A stretch of DNA of 64,000 nucleotides from Sulfurovum sp. GTDB lineage: Bacteria > Campylobacterota > Campylobacteria > Campylobacterales > Sulfurovaceae. The notes beneath the pieces were generated by a model. That model worked only from the letters and a program-made list of their open reading frames with translations, was not told the origin of the DNA and did not search any database. This document shows, one piece after another, positions 49,604-59,478 of this stretch. The stretch's first letter is position 1, and every line of letters begins with the position of its first letter. The position numbers were made by a program, and so were the translations under genes. The stretch is from assembly GCA_030826885.1 (NCBI GenBank), contig JAUUDF010000048.1, forward strand, positions 1 through 64,000, in the 5' to 3' direction.

Positions 49604-50329
49604 TTACTGTTTAATGAATGACGCGTTCTCTCCCAAAACGCTGTAAAAATAACCATATCCGAAATCTTTATCGACAATGATAGTTGCCGATGCCTTGACA
49701 TGATCCCCTGCTTTCAAATCGGTACTGGATGCTGTAAAGACAAGATCATCGGTTAATTTTTTTTCATCCCCTGTACCGTCACCAAGGTGTACCCAGTCAC
49801 GCTTCATGATACCCCTTGAGACCTTGTACACAGATGCAACAACCGTCACTTTTTTGCCATTGAGTATCTTTCTGAAACGATGCACCTCTTCAACCGTATA
49901 TACCGGCTTTTCCTTAAATCCTGTTACATTCTCATCCTCGCTGGAAACCTTTTCAATATCCGGCTGCAACAGTGTCTTCATACTCGGCATCACTGTTTTG
50001 TTATCGGGCAGATAAACCTCATTAGCAAACACGATCTCCTCAAACGTACGTCCCAGACTTTTGCTTTTAAATGACTTCATAACGGTTTTTGTGTCGTACC
50101 CGATGGTATCGCCTACCTGTACAGGTGCCTTGGCAATTGCTACCCATCGCTCTTTGCCATTTTCATTAACTCTGAGATAGTCATATCCCATCACCTCTTT
50201 TTTCTCCAATATTTTCCCGTAAGTAATCTTTTTCTGCTGTTTCATTGAATCCTGTGCAACTGCTGAAGTCTCCTTAGCGTTTAAGAGTATGCACCCCAGA
50301 AACAGTACCGTAGCCATCTTTTTGATCAT
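49604..50329 (-). CDS. Exported protein with two small beta-domain (OB/GW-like) modules
   Basis: Signal peptide; ITYGKILEKKEVMGYDYLRV and VRRFRKILNGKKVTVVASVYKVSRGIMKRDWVHLGDGTG segments resemble OB-fold NlpE/GW-like domains. Confidence 0.55.
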   Translation of the reverse strand: MIKKMATVLFLGCILLNAKETSAVAQDSMKQQKKITYGKILEKKEVMGYDYLRVNENGKERWVAIAKAPVQVGDTIGYDTKTVMKSFKSKSLGRTFEEIVFANEVYLPDNKTVMPSMKTLLQPDIEKVSSEDENVTGFKEKPVYTVEEVHRFRKILNGKKVTVVASVYKVSRGIMKRDWVHLGDGTGDEKKLTDDLVFTASSTDLKAGDHVKASATIIVDKDFGYGYFYSVLGENASFIKQ

Positions 50330-50485
50330 CTGTCTCTCCTTGCTTTTTATCAAACTGTGTGTATTATAACTCATCCATATTAATAAATAGTGTTAATAGA
50401 TTAAAATAAGTTTTATATTAACATTTACCCTGTATGATACTAACCAACGCAACACACTATAGAACAATATACAAGGGACTGACAG

Positions 50486-51160
50486 ATGAAACGAACACTC
50501 TTTATGGGGCTGTGTACACTCAGCCTTCTTCAGGCGGAACTCTTTACGGAATACTTCAAAAACGGTGTCGTAAAATCACGTATCGAGTATAAAGACGGTA
50601 CACGTACAGAGACACGTGAAGGCATCAAAGAGGGCTGGGAAAAGGTGTACTACAATACGGGAGAACTCGCCTATGAGGTAAAATACGTCAACGGAAAACG
50701 TGACGGCGAGATGCGCTGGTATGACCGAGACGGCCATCTGCTTGAAATTCTCTTCTATCAGCACGGTAAACGTCACGGACTCAACCAGCTTTTTTACAAT
50801 GACGGGAAACTCAGCTCTGAAGTAACCTATCTGCTCGACAAAAAAGAAGGACCCTACAAAGAGTATTTCAGTACCGGAGAACTTGCGCTGGAAGTGAATT
50901 ACACCCATGACAGAAAAGAAGGTATCCAAAAGGAGTATTACCGCAACGGCACACTCTCTTCGGAAGTGCGTTATGTAAACGGTTACAAAGAAGGTATCCA
51001 AAAATGGTACGACCGTAACGGTACGGTCATCAAACAAGAGCGTTTCAAAATGGACAGACCGGTTGAACTTATGAAAAGTCTCAAACAAAAAGAACCTGAT
51101 GCAACAGAGATGCTCATGAAAAGTCTGGATTTCAACCCCAATCACCACAAGGCAAAATAA
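50486..51160 (+). CDS. MORN-like repeat (YwqK-type) exported protein
   Basis: Repeated YxxGELxxEVxYxNGxREGxxKxYxxNG units. Confidence 0.75.
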   Translation: MKRTLFMGLCTLSLLQAELFTEYFKNGVVKSRIEYKDGTRTETREGIKEGWEKVYYNTGELAYEVKYVNGKRDGEMRWYDRDGHLLEILFYQHGKRHGLNQLFYNDGKLSSEVTYLLDKKEGPYKEYFSTGELALEVNYTHDRKEGIQKEYYRNGTLSSEVRYVNGYKEGIQKWYDRNGTVIKQERFKMDRPVELMKSLKQKEPDATEMLMKSLDFNPNHHKAK

Positions 51161-51173
51161 GAAAGGATATCAC

Positions 51174-51764
51174 ATGAAACAAGGCATTCTTCTCTCGAGT
51201 ACCCTATGCTTCTTTTTCATATCAAGCTTGGTTGCCGATACCAAACCCTGCTACCATCCACAAGAGCATGTTGTTGAAGACAAAGCGGTCAAATCTACCT
51301 ACAGGAACTGTAAACGCAACGGGATGACATGGTGGTACAATGACAAAGGCGGTATCAAGTCAAAAGTAAACTTCACCGATGGCAAAGAGGAAGGGGTGTA
51401 TACCTCCTATCATGATAACGGAAAAGTGAAACTGACAGTCAACTACACCAACGGACAGAAAAACGGCATACAAAATATCTACTATGACAACGGACAGATC
51501 GGGAGCAAAGTCAACTATGTCAATGGCAGACGGGAAGGCATTATGACCGAATGGGACTACAACGGACATAAATCTTCCGAAGTGATGTACAAACATAACT
51601 ACAAAGTCGGTTTGAAAAAGTACTATGACCCGCAAGGACGTGTCGTGCGTACCGAAGAGTACAAGATGGACCGCAACCCGGTAATGGTGAAATATCTTAA
51701 AGACAAACGCAAGGAAGTGGAAATAGATCTTGCCAAATATGGTCTCATACCTCCCAAAAAATAA
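51174..51764 (+). CDS. MORN-like repeat exported protein, paralogue of the preceding gene
   Basis: DGKEEGVYTSYHDNGKVKLTVNYTNGQKNGIQNIYYDNGQIGSKVNYVNGRREGI; shared EEYKMDR/ERFKMDR C-terminal motif with upstream gene. Confidence 0.75.
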   Translation: MKQGILLSSTLCFFFISSLVADTKPCYHPQEHVVEDKAVKSTYRNCKRNGMTWWYNDKGGIKSKVNFTDGKEEGVYTSYHDNGKVKLTVNYTNGQKNGIQNIYYDNGQIGSKVNYVNGRREGIMTEWDYNGHKSSEVMYKHNYKVGLKKYYDPQGRVVRTEEYKMDRNPVMVKYLKDKRKEVEIDLAKYGLIPPKK

Positions 51765-51776
51765 CTTCACCGATTA

Positions 51777-51812
51777 AACCCCATAAAATCTATATATTTT
51801 ATGGGGTTTTTT
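51777..51812 (+). terminator. Strong intrinsic terminator after MORN gene pair
   Basis: AACCCCATAAAATCTATATATTTTATGGGGTTTTTTC hairpin plus T tract. Confidence 0.85.
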
Positions 51813-51974
51813 CTTCTCTTCCCTCTTCTTATTATAAATATTAAATTTTTATATAAATCAATTAAACTTATGTGACAAAATAAAAAAATTTACTTATTTT
51901 CTATCATTTTTAAAGCAAACTCAATCTTTTTGATGTGAAAATAGAGCGTAATCAAATTTAAAAGGAGACTAAAA

Positions 51975-54338
51975 ATGATTTCAACAATCTTGAAAAGTAC
52001 TGTTGCAGCCTCTATGCTCGCATCAGTCACTTTTGCCTCTGCGGGCTACGACAAGAAACCTCCGTTTTCGCTTGAGGGCCTGCAGAAGACAAAAGTAGAC
52101 GGCAAAGAAGCCTATCAGCCGAAAAACGACTACAACATCTTCATCAACTATGAGCTTGGAATGCACTGTGTCGGTTTTGAAATGAGCTACTGCTGTGTGA
52201 TCCCTCCATACAACTCCATTCAGGCACAGGCTGTTCAGGCAGGAAGAAACGGGAAAATGCCAAAACTGCTGACACCTGAAGACAAGGTTAAACTCTACTA
52301 CAACACCAGAGACAACTCATACTCTGAAGGGAACAAGATGAAATACTGGTCTGTCCCCAAAGATGTCGATGGAGACGGCCACTTCGACAGCCCGGGAGAC
52401 AATGTTGCCAACTATGTCTGGGGTCACCTTTTCATCTACAAAGATCTTGAAGGTACTATTCCACAAGGTGCAAAAGACAAAGACAGACTGAGAATCGGTC
52501 ATCAGATCAAAGTCAAAATCGATGCGGGTCCGTCAGGAAAATCTATGTCTGGAGGCTACCTTGAGTATGCAGGTAAAGACGGGGGCAACATCGTAATGAC
52601 AGATACCCTTGTACCGCCTGTTAAAAATGTCAAGCTTGTGCTAACAGCATCACACATCTGGGATGCACTCGGACTGCCGCTGACGGCGTTTAACGACTCA
52701 ACAAGAAGAGGGACCATCCGTTCTGTTACCCAGAAGGACTTCCAGCCGTTCCAGTACTCGCAGGTAGAACTGCATAGTGCATCAGGCAATGAGATTTCAG
52801 ATAAAGATGGAAGACCATACCGCTACTTTGGTACCAACCCCGTTGACATCCCCAACTGTTATGCCTGTCACTCAAGAAACGGTAAAGCGGCACAGATGGC
52901 AAGGGATGAAGGAATCAAACAGTCAGACGAAGAATATAAATACTGGAAAAGTTACCCCGATGAAAGTGATTACATGGCAAGACTTTCTGAAGCTTCCATT
53001 AACATCCTCGCACTGCATGATGCACACCATGGCACAACATTCCTGAGTGATTACAAGTCGGATGCACCGGGTAACCGTCTCGGAAAAATAGGGGAAGTTA
53101 ACTGTGCAGACTGTCACGGTGACAACGTATCAGGTAACCTGCAGGAGCCAAGACCGGTCGCTACAGGGTACAAAGCGGTCAAAGCAAAAACACTCACCGA
53201 AGCAATTCACGGATTCCACCTTGGTATGGTACCTATGCCTGACGGTGCAGGAAGATCACAGGCATGTCAGTCATGTCACCCAACACACTTCCAGAATCCG
53301 AACATGAACGATGACACCAACCCATTCCGTGTAACAGACAGATATGGAGAGGGAAGATTCTCCAAAGGCGATATCAGAAAATCCGGCGGCGGATGTTACG
53401 TCAGACGTGATGCACACTCCAACCCGAATGCAAAACCGCCGTTCTTCCTGAACGCTTACGGTAAATGGCAACTTGAGAATGTCTCTATGCGTGATGAACA
53501 CGGCAAAAAGACCGAAGAGCTTAGAGGACTTTACTGTACGAACTGTCACAACAAAGTGGCACAGGCACTCTATGCACACGATGACATCAAGCATGACTCC
53601 AAGCAGACAGGCAAGACGCTCAGAAACAAATCGCTTAAAGAGATCATCAAAGCGGTTGCAAAAGGCGACGAGAAAAAATTTGCGGCACTGGCTGACCCTA
53701 AAACAACCGGAGACAATGAAGTACTCAAGTACTATACTGAGCACAAGTCGGCAACCCTGGTTAAGAATGTCGGTAAAAAAGGCAAACTGGATCTGAAGCC
53801 TTGGAACCATCCAAAAGGCGGAGATGTACCATATAAAGCGGCTTCTGGCGGTAATGACTGGTGGCTTGCAGCAGCAGAACCTCACTGTGCGGACTGTCAC
53901 GCAGCACCGTTTGTTGAGCAGAACACGGGCGGAAAATACTTCCCGATCGATCAGCCTAACAAATATTCACTGTTCAGATACTCCAAAGCGCATGGAAGTA
54001 TTGCATGTCAGACATGTCACGAGTCGACACACGGACTCTACTCTACACGTTTCGACGGCAACGAGAGAACTGTTGACGTAACGACACATGAGCAGGCACT
54101 GCAGTACTCACCGGATGGAAAATATGCCGGTCCAGTTACCTGTGCGGCATGTCACACAGTCAACAAAAACGGTGTACCTGTACAGCTTGAAGGTACCAAA
54201 TATGCAAATGACTACTGGGCATCTGTTACACTCGCTCACTTCATGAGAGAGGGAGATCAGAAACTCTCAGTCAAACAACTGGTCAAGAAGTACCCTTACG
54301 ATGCTTCTGCCAAAATCGTCAAAGACAGCTGGAAGTAA
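51975..54338 (+). CDS. Large multihaem c-type cytochrome (7 CxxCH)
   Basis: CYACH, CADCH, CQSCH, CTNCH, CADCH, CQTCH, CAACH; signal peptide; Cys-rich N-terminal GMHCVGFEMSYCCVIPPYNS segment. Confidence 0.85.
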   Translation: MISTILKSTVAASMLASVTFASAGYDKKPPFSLEGLQKTKVDGKEAYQPKNDYNIFINYELGMHCVGFEMSYCCVIPPYNSIQAQAVQAGRNGKMPKLLTPEDKVKLYYNTRDNSYSEGNKMKYWSVPKDVDGDGHFDSPGDNVANYVWGHLFIYKDLEGTIPQGAKDKDRLRIGHQIKVKIDAGPSGKSMSGGYLEYAGKDGGNIVMTDTLVPPVKNVKLVLTASHIWDALGLPLTAFNDSTRRGTIRSVTQKDFQPFQYSQVELHSASGNEISDKDGRPYRYFGTNPVDIPNCYACHSRNGKAAQMARDEGIKQSDEEYKYWKSYPDESDYMARLSEASINILALHDAHHGTTFLSDYKSDAPGNRLGKIGEVNCADCHGDNVSGNLQEPRPVATGYKAVKAKTLTEAIHGFHLGMVPMPDGAGRSQACQSCHPTHFQNPNMNDDTNPFRVTDRYGEGRFSKGDIRKSGGGCYVRRDAHSNPNAKPPFFLNAYGKWQLENVSMRDEHGKKTEELRGLYCTNCHNKVAQALYAHDDIKHDSKQTGKTLRNKSLKEIIKAVAKGDEKKFAALADPKTTGDNEVLKYYTEHKSATLVKNVGKKGKLDLKPWNHPKGGDVPYKAASGGNDWWLAAAEPHCADCHAAPFVEQNTGGKYFPIDQPNKYSLFRYSKAHGSIACQTCHESTHGLYSTRFDGNERTVDVTTHEQALQYSPDGKYAGPVTCAACHTVNKNGVPVQLEGTKYANDYWASVTLAHFMREGDQKLSVKQLVKKYPYDASAKIVKDSWK

Positions 54339-54378
54339 TTCCACTGTCTTTACCCGGCATCTCTCATATAGAGATGCC
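54321..54378 (+). terminator. Tandem hairpins downstream of the 7-haem cytochrome
   Basis: AAAGACAG...CTGTCTTT overlapping the stop region, then GGCATCTCT-catat-AGAGATGCC followed by TTCATTTCC. Confidence 0.6.
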
Positions 54379-54464
54379 TTCATTTCCTTCTCCTCTTCAT
54401 AAACTTTTCTATAACATACGATAGGGTATAATAGTTCCAAAAATATCCGGAGAATTTCCCTATT

Positions 54465-55217
54465 ATGAATGATCACAACCTTGACGACCTGATTATCGAT
54501 ACCGATACCCCCAAACCAAGCAAGGCAAAAGGTTTTCTTACCATTATCGCCCTTTTCATCGTGGTTCTGATCGTCGCGATCATCCTGACAAAGATTATTC
54601 TCAAAGATCCTGACGCACAGCAGGCAACACTGATTGATGAGAATACAGAGATGGTCAGTCCGGAACTCACTCTCCAAGGCGCTTCCGAGGAGGAAAAAAA
54701 GCCCGGCAATGAACTCTCCGATATGATCGCGGATGAAATGAACACGCCTGAAGAGGAGCAGCATCAGAAGAATGAGCAGACTGCCGTTTCTGAAAAAACC
54801 GTTGTCATTGACGAGAGCAAACCGGCATCTTCGGTTCAAACCAAACAGTCCACCCAGACAGCGCCTGTGACAAAAAGAGAAGAAAAAGTTGCCATTCCTT
54901 CCAGCATAGAACCAGAGACTCCCAAAAAGACTGTAACGAAAAAACCACCAGTGACAAAAGTAGTTAAAAAGACAGCCCCTGTACAGGCATCATCGACGAC
55001 CTACTATGTACAGGTTGCTTCCTATTCCAAAACACCGACCCCAGACTCAAGACTGCTGAGGGTCATTCGAAAAAATGGTTACCGCTATACGATCTTTCCG
55101 TCTCATGGGATGAAAAAGGTTCTCATAGGACCATACCGCAGCAGAGCGGAAGCGGACAGAGCAATTGTACGCATCAAAGACCGCATCACCAAAGATGCCT
55201 TCGTCTTTACCAAATAG
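54465..55217 (+). CDS. SPOR-domain membrane protein
   Basis: Single TM helix near N-terminus, Pro/Lys-rich linker, SPOR-like C-terminus (TYYVQVASYSKTP...KVLIGPYRSRAEADRAIVRIK). Confidence 0.85.
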   Translation: MNDHNLDDLIIDTDTPKPSKAKGFLTIIALFIVVLIVAIILTKIILKDPDAQQATLIDENTEMVSPELTLQGASEEEKKPGNELSDMIADEMNTPEEEQHQKNEQTAVSEKTVVIDESKPASSVQTKQSTQTAPVTKREEKVAIPSSIEPETPKKTVTKKPPVTKVVKKTAPVQASSTTYYVQVASYSKTPTPDSRLLRVIRKNGYRYTIFPSHGMKKVLIGPYRSRAEADRAIVRIKDRITKDAFVFTK

Positions 55218-55228
55218 AGGCTTAAACG

Positions 55229-56635
55229 ATGCATAAAAGTATTCTCTTCGATCAGCTCACACCTGTTGCTCTCTACGGAGAGATCAAGGCGCTTTTTCCA
55301 AATGACATTACCATGCTCTTTGAAAGTGTGGTCAATACCAGCGACGGCAATTTCTCTTTCATCACCATTGGTGCCAAAGAGCGCATTACCTACAAGAACA
55401 AAATCACCAACTACCACGATGAGAACGGTCATGCAAAAATTGTAGAGGAGGATCCATTTACCTTTCTTAAAGACTACTACGCCTCTATTGACAAGGATGC
55501 CTACAGGCAAAAATCGGAAGCACTTGGTTTCTCATTTGTTGACGGGTTCATCGGCTTTATCGCCTACGATATGGTCAAGGTCTTTGAACCCGTACTTGAA
55601 AAGAGCATGGATACCCTCCTCGACCCGCTCGACACACCGGATTTCGACATGGTACGCCCGCAGATCATCATTGCCTACTCCCACAAAAGCGCCACCCTTA
55701 CACTGCTGCTTAACGATGCACGAAGAGAAGAGGACTTTCTACGTATAGAAAACCTGACACAGGAGACTTTCACACCACGGCATCTCAAACCTGTCGAACT
55801 CGACGGAGAGGGAAGCTTCAGCATTGAAGAGGAACGCTTCAAACAGTTGGTGGTAGAATCAAAAGAGCATATTCGAAGCGGCGATATCTTTCAGATTCTG
55901 CTCTCCAACCGCTATACACAAAAAGGCAAGATCGATCCGCTCAGTTTCTATCGTGTGCTGCGTTCGAAAAACCCCTCCCCCTACCTCTTTTTACTCGACT
56001 ATGAAACTTTCTCCATCTGCGGTTCCAGCCCCGAAGTGATGGTACGGCTCACAGACGGAGAGATACTGCTTCGTCCGATTGCCGGAACCCGAAAACGCGG
56101 CAAAACACACGCACGGGACAAAGAACTCGAGGAGGAGATGATCAACGACCCAAAAGAGTGTGCCGAACATCTCATGCTCATTGACCTTGGACGAAACGAT
56201 GTCGGACGTGTCGCCAAAACAGGCACGGTAGAAGTAACAGATATGATGCGTGTCGAACGCTACAGCCATGTCATGCATATGGTCTCCGATGTCGAAGCAC
56301 TTATTCGTGACGACAAAGACATGTTCGACCTCTTTGCCGCCACCTTTACCGCCGGTACAATGACCGGTGCCCCCAAAATCAAGGCAATGGAACTGATTGC
56401 CCAGTTTGAAGGACTTAAACGCGGCTTCTACTCCGGAGCGGTAGGCTACTTCTCCTTTAACGGGAACATGGACTCCGCCATCGCCATCCGTACCTCCCTT
56501 ATCAACGAAGAGGGCATCACCCTGCAGGCAGGTGCCGGTGTCGTCGCCGACTCCGTACCTGAACTGGAGTACCTGGAGGTCAAAAACAAACTCGGTGCCC
56601 TGCTGGCAACCCTCAAAGAGATGGAGAGTCTCTAA
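55229..56635 (+). CDS. trpE: Anthranilate synthase component I
   Basis: HIRSGDIFQILLSNRY, SPEVMVRL, RPIAGTRKRG, LMLIDLGRNDVGRVAKTGTVEV, TGAPKIKAMELI. Could alternatively be PabB. Confidence 0.85.
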   Translation: MHKSILFDQLTPVALYGEIKALFPNDITMLFESVVNTSDGNFSFITIGAKERITYKNKITNYHDENGHAKIVEEDPFTFLKDYYASIDKDAYRQKSEALGFSFVDGFIGFIAYDMVKVFEPVLEKSMDTLLDPLDTPDFDMVRPQIIIAYSHKSATLTLLLNDARREEDFLRIENLTQETFTPRHLKPVELDGEGSFSIEEERFKQLVVESKEHIRSGDIFQILLSNRYTQKGKIDPLSFYRVLRSKNPSPYLFLLDYETFSICGSSPEVMVRLTDGEILLRPIAGTRKRGKTHARDKELEEEMINDPKECAEHLMLIDLGRNDVGRVAKTGTVEVTDMMRVERYSHVMHMVSDVEALIRDDKDMFDLFAATFTAGTMTGAPKIKAMELIAQFEGLKRGFYSGAVGYFSFNGNMDSAIAIRTSLINEEGITLQAGAGVVADSVPELEYLEVKNKLGALLATLKEMESL

Positions 56636-56637
56636 AA

Positions 56638-57432
56638 ATGGCAAAACTCCTCTTTGCCATCTTCGGTAACCCTGTTTCCCACTCCAAATCACCGCTTATG
56701 CACAACCTCGCATTCAAAGGTTTGGGAGTTGACGGATGTTATGGCCGTTACCACCTTGAAGAGGGAAGGCAACTTAGAGAAACTTTTTTTCAGCTTGGGC
56801 TCAAAGGAGCGAATATTACCGTGCCGCACAAGGAGCATGCCTATGCAGCGTGTGATGTGCTTGACGGTTTTGCCCAAAAAGTAGGGGCTGTCAATACCAT
56901 TGTCGAAAGAGAGGGGAAACTCTACGGATACAATACCGACGCACCCGGATTTCTTAAAGCTATCAGTGCGTTTGATGCCCAAAAAGTCCTCTTTCTCGGT
57001 GCAGGCGGTACTGCACGCGCAACGGCAGCCATTCTCAAAGAAGCAGGTTATGAAGTGACTATTCTCAACCGCAGTGCGGGCAGGCTGGAGTCTTTTGAAA
57101 AAGAGGGCTTTGCTGTCGCTACGTTTGAGGCATTCGACCCCCAACACTATGATCTGATCATCAATATGACCTCTGCCGGACTCGAAGATGATACATTGCC
57201 TGCTCCCAAAGAGATACTTGAGGCTGTCATACCCTCTGCGAAAGCCTGCGTGGATGTCATCTACGGCAAGGAGACTCCCTTTTTAAAACTCTCCCGCCGG
57301 TACGGCAAACCAACCAAGGACGGGAGTGATATGCTGCTTTACCAGGGGATCATCGCATTTGAATACTTTACCGACAGGCACTTTGGCTTTGAAGAGATCG
57401 AACATCACATGAAAAAGGCATTTACGCTATGA
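56638..57432 (+). CDS. aroE: Shikimate dehydrogenase
   Basis: FAIFGNPVSHSKSPLMHN; ITVPHKE; NTIVEREGKLYGYNTDAPGF; LGAGGTARA. Confidence 0.95.
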   Translation: MAKLLFAIFGNPVSHSKSPLMHNLAFKGLGVDGCYGRYHLEEGRQLRETFFQLGLKGANITVPHKEHAYAACDVLDGFAQKVGAVNTIVEREGKLYGYNTDAPGFLKAISAFDAQKVLFLGAGGTARATAAILKEAGYEVTILNRSAGRLESFEKEGFAVATFEAFDPQHYDLIINMTSAGLEDDTLPAPKEILEAVIPSAKACVDVIYGKETPFLKLSRRYGKPTKDGSDMLLYQGIIAFEYFTDRHFGFEEIEHHMKKAFTL

Positions 57433-58760
57433 AAAAATTACTCTTTTGGCTTACACTCATTATACTTATCGTCGCTGCTTTTATCTGGACGAACATGCCC
57501 AAAATAGCACCCTACTACAAACAGCTTACCAAACCACGTGTCGGGCTCAACATAGACCTGCAGCCCAAAGAGCAGAAAGAAGCACACTTTGTCGGTTCAA
57601 GCAAGTGTAAAGAGTGCCATAAGGAGAAGTACCATGACTGGAAACACTCCATGCATTCAAAGATGATACAGGATATCAAGAAAGATTCCAATGTCATCGT
57701 AGCTGATTTTTCTAAACTTCCGGAGGATGCGGATTTCACTCTCGCGGAAGCGGTCTATACGATCGGAAGCAAGTTCAAGCAGCACTATATGATCCCGGCG
57801 AAGATCAACGGCAAGGATGATTTCAGGCTTGGCAACTATCAGTGGAACACACAGACAAACAAATGGCAGCACTTCAAGCCTTACAAATACTGGTATCACG
57901 ACTCCTATCCGCATGACAACCGTCAGTTCCCCACCTCTACCACCTGTGACGGATGCCACTTTACGGGCTACATGGCGACAGGCAAGCGTGTCGAGCCTGC
58001 CATCGCATGCGAGAGCTGCCACGGACCGGGCAGCAAACACGCAGAAGATCCGGACTCCAAAGTCTTCAAAGCGAGCATGTTCGACCCTATTCGTACCAAC
58101 GAGGTCTGTCTGCAGTGCCATATGCGTAACAGAGACAAGCGCATTGAGGCAGAAGGTGCTACGGCAAAAGACCTCTGGATGACCGCTACCGACTATCCAA
58201 AGGGGTATGAACCGGGAAAACCGCTTATTAGCTACAAGCTCCCCGCACCGTTCGCGCCGGACAAAGAGACAAAAGAGTTCTGGCCAAACGGTGCAGCGAA
58301 GAAAAACCGTACCCAGGGCAATGAGTATATCCATGATGCCATGTATAAACACGGTATTACCTGCATCAACTGTCACGATCCGCACAAACTGACAAATACC
58401 GCCCAAAAACCGCAGGGAAACAAGGCATGTATGAAGTGTCACAGTTTCGGTTCGGTCATCGGACCACACCAGGATACACTCGAACAGCACACACACCACA
58501 AGGCCGACTCCAAAGGCTCACAGTGTATCGAGTGTCATATGCCCAAAACGGGCAAACATACTGGGAAATCTCCACTGACGGTACGTTCACACCGTTTTGC
58601 ATTTACCTACCCGGCCGAAACGAAAGCCTTCGGCATGCCGCCGGAAACAAGCGCCTGCTACGCCTGCCACAAAGACAAGTCACTCGATAGCCTGCAAAAC
58701 GATCTCAAAAAGTGGGGGCAGCTCGAGTGGGAGAAACTCGAATCGCCGCAAAAGCAGTGA
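57429..58760 (+). CDS. Octahaem c-type cytochrome, membrane-anchored
   Basis: 8 CxxCH motifs: CKECH, CDGCH, CESCH, CLQCH, CINCH, CMKCH, CIECH, CYACH; N-terminal TM anchor; ATGA overlap with aroE. Confidence 0.88.
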   Translation: MKKLLFWLTLIILIVAAFIWTNMPKIAPYYKQLTKPRVGLNIDLQPKEQKEAHFVGSSKCKECHKEKYHDWKHSMHSKMIQDIKKDSNVIVADFSKLPEDADFTLAEAVYTIGSKFKQHYMIPAKINGKDDFRLGNYQWNTQTNKWQHFKPYKYWYHDSYPHDNRQFPTSTTCDGCHFTGYMATGKRVEPAIACESCHGPGSKHAEDPDSKVFKASMFDPIRTNEVCLQCHMRNRDKRIEAEGATAKDLWMTATDYPKGYEPGKPLISYKLPAPFAPDKETKEFWPNGAAKKNRTQGNEYIHDAMYKHGITCINCHDPHKLTNTAQKPQGNKACMKCHSFGSVIGPHQDTLEQHTHHKADSKGSQCIECHMPKTGKHTGKSPLTVRSHRFAFTYPAETKAFGMPPETSACYACHKDKSLDSLQNDLKKWGQLEWEKLESPQKQ

Positions 58761-58818
58761 TTTGATTTCAATTAACCTTGACGTACTATAATAGACATAA
58801 AGACGTGGAGGCAACAGC

Positions 58819-59478
58819 ATGGTAAATATTTTAATGATCGAAGATGATCCGGAGTTTGCAGAACTTTTGGCAGAGTATCTCTCTCAGTTCGATATCAAAG
58901 TCACCAACTATGAAGATCCTTTTTTGGGACTGAGCGCAGGAGTGAAAAAATTCGATCTGGTCATCCTCGATTTGACCCTTCCTGGTATGGACGGACTTGA
59001 AGTGTGTGAAGAGCTGGTACGAAAATATGACATTCCCGTCATCATCTCTTCCGCACGCTCGGATATTAGCGACAAGGTGCAAAGCTTCGAACTGGGTGCC
59101 TATGATTATCTACCAAAGCCCTATGATCCCAAAGAGATGTATGCACGGATCATGGCTATTCTCAATCGTGTCAACAAAGGCGAAGGCAAGAGCGGTGCCG
59201 CCAATGCACCCAAAAGTGATTTTGAGATCAAGGGTGATACCATCTATTACAAAGGTGAAGCACTTAATCTCACACCGGCGGAATTTGAAGTACTCTCCCT
59301 GCTTGTAAAAAATCAGGGTATTACCCAGTCACGCGAGCAGATCATCAACTCCTCTGCAACCATGAGCATTGATTCACAGGGGAAAAGTCTCGATGTAATC
59401 ATCTCCAAGATTCGCTCCAAAATAGGTGACAACAAACGCATACAGGCAGTTCGGGGTGTAGGGTACAAACTTGTTTAA
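58819..59478 (+). CDS. OmpR-family response regulator, ArsR(HP0166)-like
   Basis: ILMIEDDPEFAELLAEYL; LVILDLTLPGMDGLEVCEEL; SARSDISDKVQSFELGAYDYLPKPYDPKE; winged-helix C-terminus. Confidence 0.92.
   Translation: MVNILMIEDDPEFAELLAEYLSQFDIKVTNYEDPFLGLSAGVKKFDLVILDLTLPGMDGLEVCEELVRKYDIPVIISSARSDISDKVQSFELGAYDYLPKPYDPKEMYARIMAILNRVNKGEGKSGAANAPKSDFEIKGDTIYYKGEALNLTPAEFEVLSLLVKNQGITQSREQIINSSATMSIDSQGKSLDVIISKIRSKIGDNKRIQAVRGVGYKLV

Noticed and set aside
55991-56692. 233-aa minus-strand ORF opposite trpE
   Set aside because: Antisense shadow of conserved TrpE C-terminal motifs.
57657-58499. 280-aa minus-strand ORF opposite the octahaem cytochrome
   Set aside because: Antisense to eight conserved CxxCH motifs; no ribosome site or domain.
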